Positions 14,301-20,300 of a stretch of DNA of 64,000 nucleotides are shown in pieces. Every line of letters starts with the position of its first letter. The first letter of the stretch is position 1. The DNA is from Ianthella basta. Its lineage: Eukaryota; Porifera; Demospongiae; Verongiida; Ianthellidae. Location of the stretch: contig OZ025874.1 of assembly GCA_964019415.1 (NCBI GenBank), positions 6,216,592 to 6,280,591 on the forward strand, given 5' to 3'. Both the position numbers and the translations under genes were made by a program. The notes beneath the pieces were generated by a model. That model searched no databases and was not told the origin of the DNA. It worked only from the letters and a program-made list of their open reading frames with translations.

Positions 14301-17300
14301 ATACGGTAGTAGCATTGTCCCGCACCAAATGCACTGGTGGTTGTTCATACACTTACTGACAATACGCTATTAGTGGTCAAATCAGCAACCACTAGCTGCA
14401 ATATGATGAATACTTGTCTTGTCTTCACCATCCATACTATGGCTTTGTTCCGATGTGCTCTAGGCCACACAGGTACCTCACTCTGAAGTAAATAATTAAA
14501 TGTTTAACATTATATGATATTGCATAATACATCCACTTTCAGGTTAAAGAGGGATTACTTTACACAATACGTAAGGGGCATTAGATGTGAATAAATAGGG
14601 GCGCATATCATTAGAACCATCTCAGTTACCAATACAGATGAAAACTGTAATGAAGGTTGCAACTGCATAAATTACGCTTTAGTGTTTCTTCTTAATCCGT
14701 CGACCACCTGCAATGATTAATGGAAGAAGTGAAAGTCCACAAAGTGCTCCAAAGGTCAGCATCTCTCCTGCCCATCCAATGTATTGGTGTAACAGTGTTG
14801 GAACAAAAATTGCGAGTACTGCAGATAAGACATGTGCTGTGTACAGCATTCCATAGTTTGCTGCAAAGTTATTGTGGCCATACCATTCCGCAATGCAGAA
14901 TGGGAAAAGAGTGTAAAATCCACCACCAGCAGCAGACAGCGACAAAAGCACAACTGCATAGGTTACTCCACCTCCAAATTGTGAGCTATAGAGGTTGAGA
15001 GTTAGAACTGCTTCCACACCAACAATTATGATTAGAGTTGTCTTCTCATTGAATCGATCTGCTACAAAACCAAATATAGCTCTGGTAGTGAAGTTAGTAA
15101 CAGACATCAGTGAGCCAATCACAGCTAGCAGGTGGTCATCAAATATGAATTCTTCACCAAATGCCTTGTACATGGCAATTATATAGATAACAACATTTGC
15201 CGTTGCTACAAAGCTTAGCCACAGAAGATAGAAGTCCCATCGCTTGATCAGTTCTTTTGGTGTCACCTCTTCAACCAAACAGGGCTGTTCATGTTTCTTC
15301 CCATTACTCTCCATACTCATCCCTGCACTGGATGACACACTTGGCTTGCTTGGACCATTACTGCTCACTTCATCCAAAGGTTTCATTTTCATGGTATGGT
15401 TGTGAGGCAACTTCGTACCATTGCAGCAGGAACAACTTGATGTGGGCTTAAAGGATGCCCACACATACTTCAACACTGCTTTACAGCTCAATGGGCTAGC
15501 AGGCATTTCAATGTTATTATTGTCCACCACAAGTACTGTGCCCAATATCTGAATCACAAACAGTATGCCTCCCATGAAAACAAAAAGGTACGGCACTAGG
15601 TCTAGCACTTCTGGCTGAGTGAAATAGCCAAAACTGACTGGGCCAGGGGGGTAGTAATCTGGAATGAGATTGTGCGAGTTGACAAACACTGTCTGAAGTG
15701 GAATAAAGAGGATGGGGGTGAGATCAAAGGATGCCAACGCAATGCCCATAGCAAGACCTTTCTGGTTCGGCAACCACTGCAAAACAGCTTCGAGTGTGGC
15801 AATCTGTGCGATCCCAGTACCAACTCCACTCAATGCGCCGAACAGTAACACCACCACCCAGTAAGACAACACCACACCTCCTGCACTCAACAACACTGCT
15901 CCACTGTGGAATATGCATCCGATTAGAACTGTAGCACGGCAACCAATTTTCTTCACCAGTAAGCCTCCTACTACCATGAACACAGCTTGGGTTAACTGCA
16001 CTGCGCCTGCCAGCCATGGAGCATAGTTGAGAGAGACCACTTCCCTGTATGGGTCCAGGGAGCGCTGACGGGTGTACGAGATGATGTATGTTGCCATGTT
16101 ACCATCGGTATAATCAATTCCAAGGGTAAAATTTATCATAATACCTCCAAACACCACAATCCAGCCCAGGCTGAGACTCTTCAACTTCTTGACAATCTTG
16201 CAACAGCAGCTACCACACCTAACACACATAGTAACCACTACAGAACACGTCTATAATAAGAGAGAGAAGTGAGTCTGGGTTGGGAGAGGGACCTTTCAAA
16301 CTGTCATACCTCAAATCAGCATAGTACGCAACAGAGATATCAATTAACCAGCACTTAGTTGAGGTGGTATAGTAAATACGTTGGTACTGACTCTGGGACA
16401 GACGTAAGCTGGCGTAGGGCACAAGGCTTAGATTGGTACGTACATATAAGCATAGGTTGGTACACAAGGAACGGCGACTGGTAACACAACGCAACAGTCT
16501 TCCTTTTCCTACAAGCTTAATACTATTAATAGAAGTGCCTTGCACAAGGGGGTACTTAGGAAATGTACATATACTGTACAGCTTACCACATAATGCCTGA
16601 TTGCCTTCATAGAAAGATTACACCTACACTGTAATGCACACTGCACCTACGTAGTGCAGTGTGTGGTACAACACACCATATCTCAGTGTTTGCACAAGTC
16701 ACCATTTCCAGGAGTCAACATTCTACTATGTATCAAAGATGGCTGCTGCACTTTAGGACAAATTGGTTCAGAGGGCACGATTAGCCTCTGAAGAGTGCTA
16801 CTTTGTCAGCATTACGACTATTCACCTACCTACAAGAAAGCACAGTACACAAGTACATGCAAACCACCCAAGAGGTGTCTGTGAGATTTAGAGTACGAAG
16901 CTCAAGGGTGAAAAGCACCCAAGTGCTCAGTGGTTAAATCCTTGCAGACACCTATTCTCTAATCCAATCAAACACTTCCCCTCTCTCCTCTTCACTATGT
17001 CTGCATCACTGGCAGCTGACAATGATATGGGAAACCCATTAGAAGAATTCTCCAGCAAACATAATACTCCCTGTTACACTCCTTTGCCGCTTGCCCTTAA
17101 TCCTACTTGGTAGGGCGGCCATCTGACAAAACTGAAGGAATAGTTCGCAGCAACTAGCACATACACATATATGGCAGGTATAAAATGGCTATGAAGCCTA
17201 AGCTAATGTCATCTGTAATTATAACTAGCTGCAAGGCCTCCGCCTTCGGCAAGCCCTGTAGGAGGGTCCAGTGTATACTTTAAAGTGGTCGAGTGCTTCA

Positions 17301-20300
17301 TGCAGAGGGGTCCTGTACGTTTTTTGCAGATCCAAGATGGCCGACGGTCGGTTCGTCCTGTTTTTTTGCCACGCGCTCCTCGGCAGCAGCTTATTTTAGC
17401 ACGTCTACCACCTTATATTGAGATGGAGTATAGCTTGCAATGGACAGGAACGTTTGGGCACTTTTCGTCGACGCTCGCGGGAGGAGTTCGCAGACAACGG
17501 TTGGAGCTCCTCTTTTGTATTGACAGCATAGAAGCGTGTCCGGAAAACCGTATACTTTCTCTGTAAATCCAAGATGGCAGACAGTCGTTTGGAGGTTTTT
17601 CGCCGCGCACTCCTCGGCAGGGGCTTCTTCGTGTACATCGCCCCCTTTAGATCGAGATGTACGATGGTAGGTCACTTATGGCTCTTTACGTTTTGGGCCA
17701 ATAGCCCCACAACGCGGGCAGATGGGTGTTCGCAAGTGCATACGGGACAAGCTTCGGCCGCCGTTAGCAAGCGCGCCACTTAGGACATCCGCACGGTTGA
17801 TTAGCTACTGCGGGTCGCTTCCAGTGGACGAGTTTGTGCAGAGCCTAGGTTCTAGCTGCCACTTCAGTTCTGCTCCAGAACAAAACATGAGAGCCATGTT
17901 CCTGCATTGCTGTCCTGTGGTTGTGGCAAATCATATCTGAGCTTACGCTCCATAAAAAGTGCAGAAACATGAAATAATAAAACTTTTCTGCAAACTACTA
18001 AAGATCAGTGGCGTAGCACCATGCTTTTCAGTGGTCTGTCCAGTCACCAATATTTTAGCTTGTAACCGAATCAATATAGCTATTGATTTCAAATGGGGGG
18101 GGGGGGGGGGGGGGGGGGGGTGGGGGTGGAGTGGCTTTATCAAGCAGTATTTATCTCCCCAGTCATTGAAACAAAAGATGAGAGTCACATACAGCTTTCA
18201 CCCACACTGGGGCTAATGCATGAGGATGGCATACAAGTGGATCAGTCCAGATCACTGCCTGCTGTACATCCGCCACCAGTGCAAGCCCATTTGGTCTATA
18301 GAACTGATATGAAGCTCCTGTCCATGCATAGTGTGACGAAGTTGTGTGCATTATGTTACAGCACTACTGCAGTGTATGGTGTTGTAGTAGGACATACATA
18401 CTTTGCTTGCTTGCTGAGTTGCATTTCCTTTTGACATTATGTATGTGTGTGACTAGTCTGACTTGAACTTCCTGTTGATGGTTAACGTTATTCCTATGCA
18501 TGTCTGTAAGTAACTTAGGCAAAATGCAAGTCGCAATGCAAGAGTATGTACAGAAACATATGTAGGAGGCAAAGGTGCATTTTGATGTAGGTACACTTGG
18601 TAGCACTGCTGATGAACAAGATTTAATCCCCTCTGCTGTGAATAATGTTGGACCATAATGATAATGCAGTGAAGTGGCACACCTGACATAGACTACATAG
18701 AGAAAGGCTACGAAGTAAAAAAAAAGAATTAAACCCAAGGCCTTACACACACATGTATGCACACTCACAGCGTAGGCAATGTGGAGTTCACAATACGTTC
18801 CATCTCCTGTGCACATTGGTCTCCTCGATAAGAAAGCATCTTTTCCTGCGATCAGCAATTAAATGCTTTCTTCAAACTTTCTTTAACAACCAAGCTATGG
18901 ACCTTCAAAGGCAGGCATGCCACCCTGTCTCGGCCTCACTCGGTTCATGTCGCAACTGCTCGTCAGCCTCTATAAAACATATTTGCTCTTAGCCCTTAAC
19001 TTAGTCCGCAGCTAACCCAACACAATGGCAGCTAGGAAGCATCTGCTATCAAAGTGCTCCAGCTTGGAAATGGTTGATAAGCCTACATATTTTGTAGGCT
19101 ACTCTTAAGCCTCTCCCTTTGTACGTAAGTGGGGAATACTCTGCCGCATTGTTGACGACACATCCTCCATGAGGGCAGTTTGCTTCAACACGGCTGACCC
19201 ATACCATATACGTACCATGCGTACCCTACAATTATCAATAGTGTACATTCACACTTCTCCAAATTCTGCTCCTTCCCGTGAGGCTCATGCATTTCATTGA
19301 TGCACTAAGTAGACAAGAAAGTCCTTGCTACTAAAGATACAGGTATTTGTGCATGGTACCTGGCCAAAAGTAATGGTAATCATATACACTAGCTACAAAT
19401 TGCATGCGGTACCCCAAGGTGCGCACTTACTCCAAACCTTGTCCATTTTCTAAGCCAGTATATTCAACATGGCCAGCATCCTATATATAATGGAGCTAAG
19501 CCCGAGTATCCGTGTTCCGTATTCTTGACACCATTCCGTATTCTTAGGAGTTCCGTATTCTTGGCTGCGTTCCGTATTCTTAGCAGCGTTTAGGGGTTTG
19601 CGCTGCACATTCTGCCAGCTCCGTTTGTCTGCACTTCGCCCTACTTGAGTTCGGAACAATGGGATCGCAAAAACAGCGACGTTCAGCTCCGGTGCGGAGA
19701 AGAAAGGGAAGAAGCTACTGGATAGCGGCCATTTTCTTGGATACCGAAGCCATGTTGTACGTTGTCAACCGTGGTGCGAAATGCCTCCGAAGTTTAGCGA
19801 TTGAATTGTCGCAACTGCCGAACGAAACCAGCTACGTGCAATGCAAGTGCAGAGCAGAATAGCAATGATTCTCCATGGCAATCTTTTCTCATTGACCGCA
19901 TTTGCCAGGGAAGGATTTGGTACGCACATACCAACGAGATAAGTTGCTACGGAAAGGATAGGGACTATGAGACGATCAGCAACAAGAGCAAGGGGAAGGT
20001 GAAGCTCCTGACCAGCGTCGGAATCACATGCAACAACATGGACGGGGACATGATCGCGTCAGGTTATTTCTCAGTGCATTTCTTCTACACCCAACAAAAT
20101 GCAAAGCTGCACGAATGAGACTGTGCTCCTTAGGAACATCCCACCAAGGTCAATACTTGCTACAGCAGAGACAAGAGCAAGCATCGTGGTATGGACATTA
20201 ACTGGCTCTGTTGTGAGACATATACGACTCGTTTTTGATTTAGACCATGTGCATGACCACGTGATTCAGTGATCGCTGTTTTGTTCAGTTAAGTGCATAT

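Larger units (their letters stand above)
12075..14678. other. Spacer between truncated MFS copy and copy C
   Basis: 12075-12650 is the duplicated 5' flank of the truncated copy. It is followed by the TIR element 12874-13247 and the HIRAN-carrying repeat of about 13615-14312. 14313-14678 has nothing recognisable. Confidence 0.45.
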
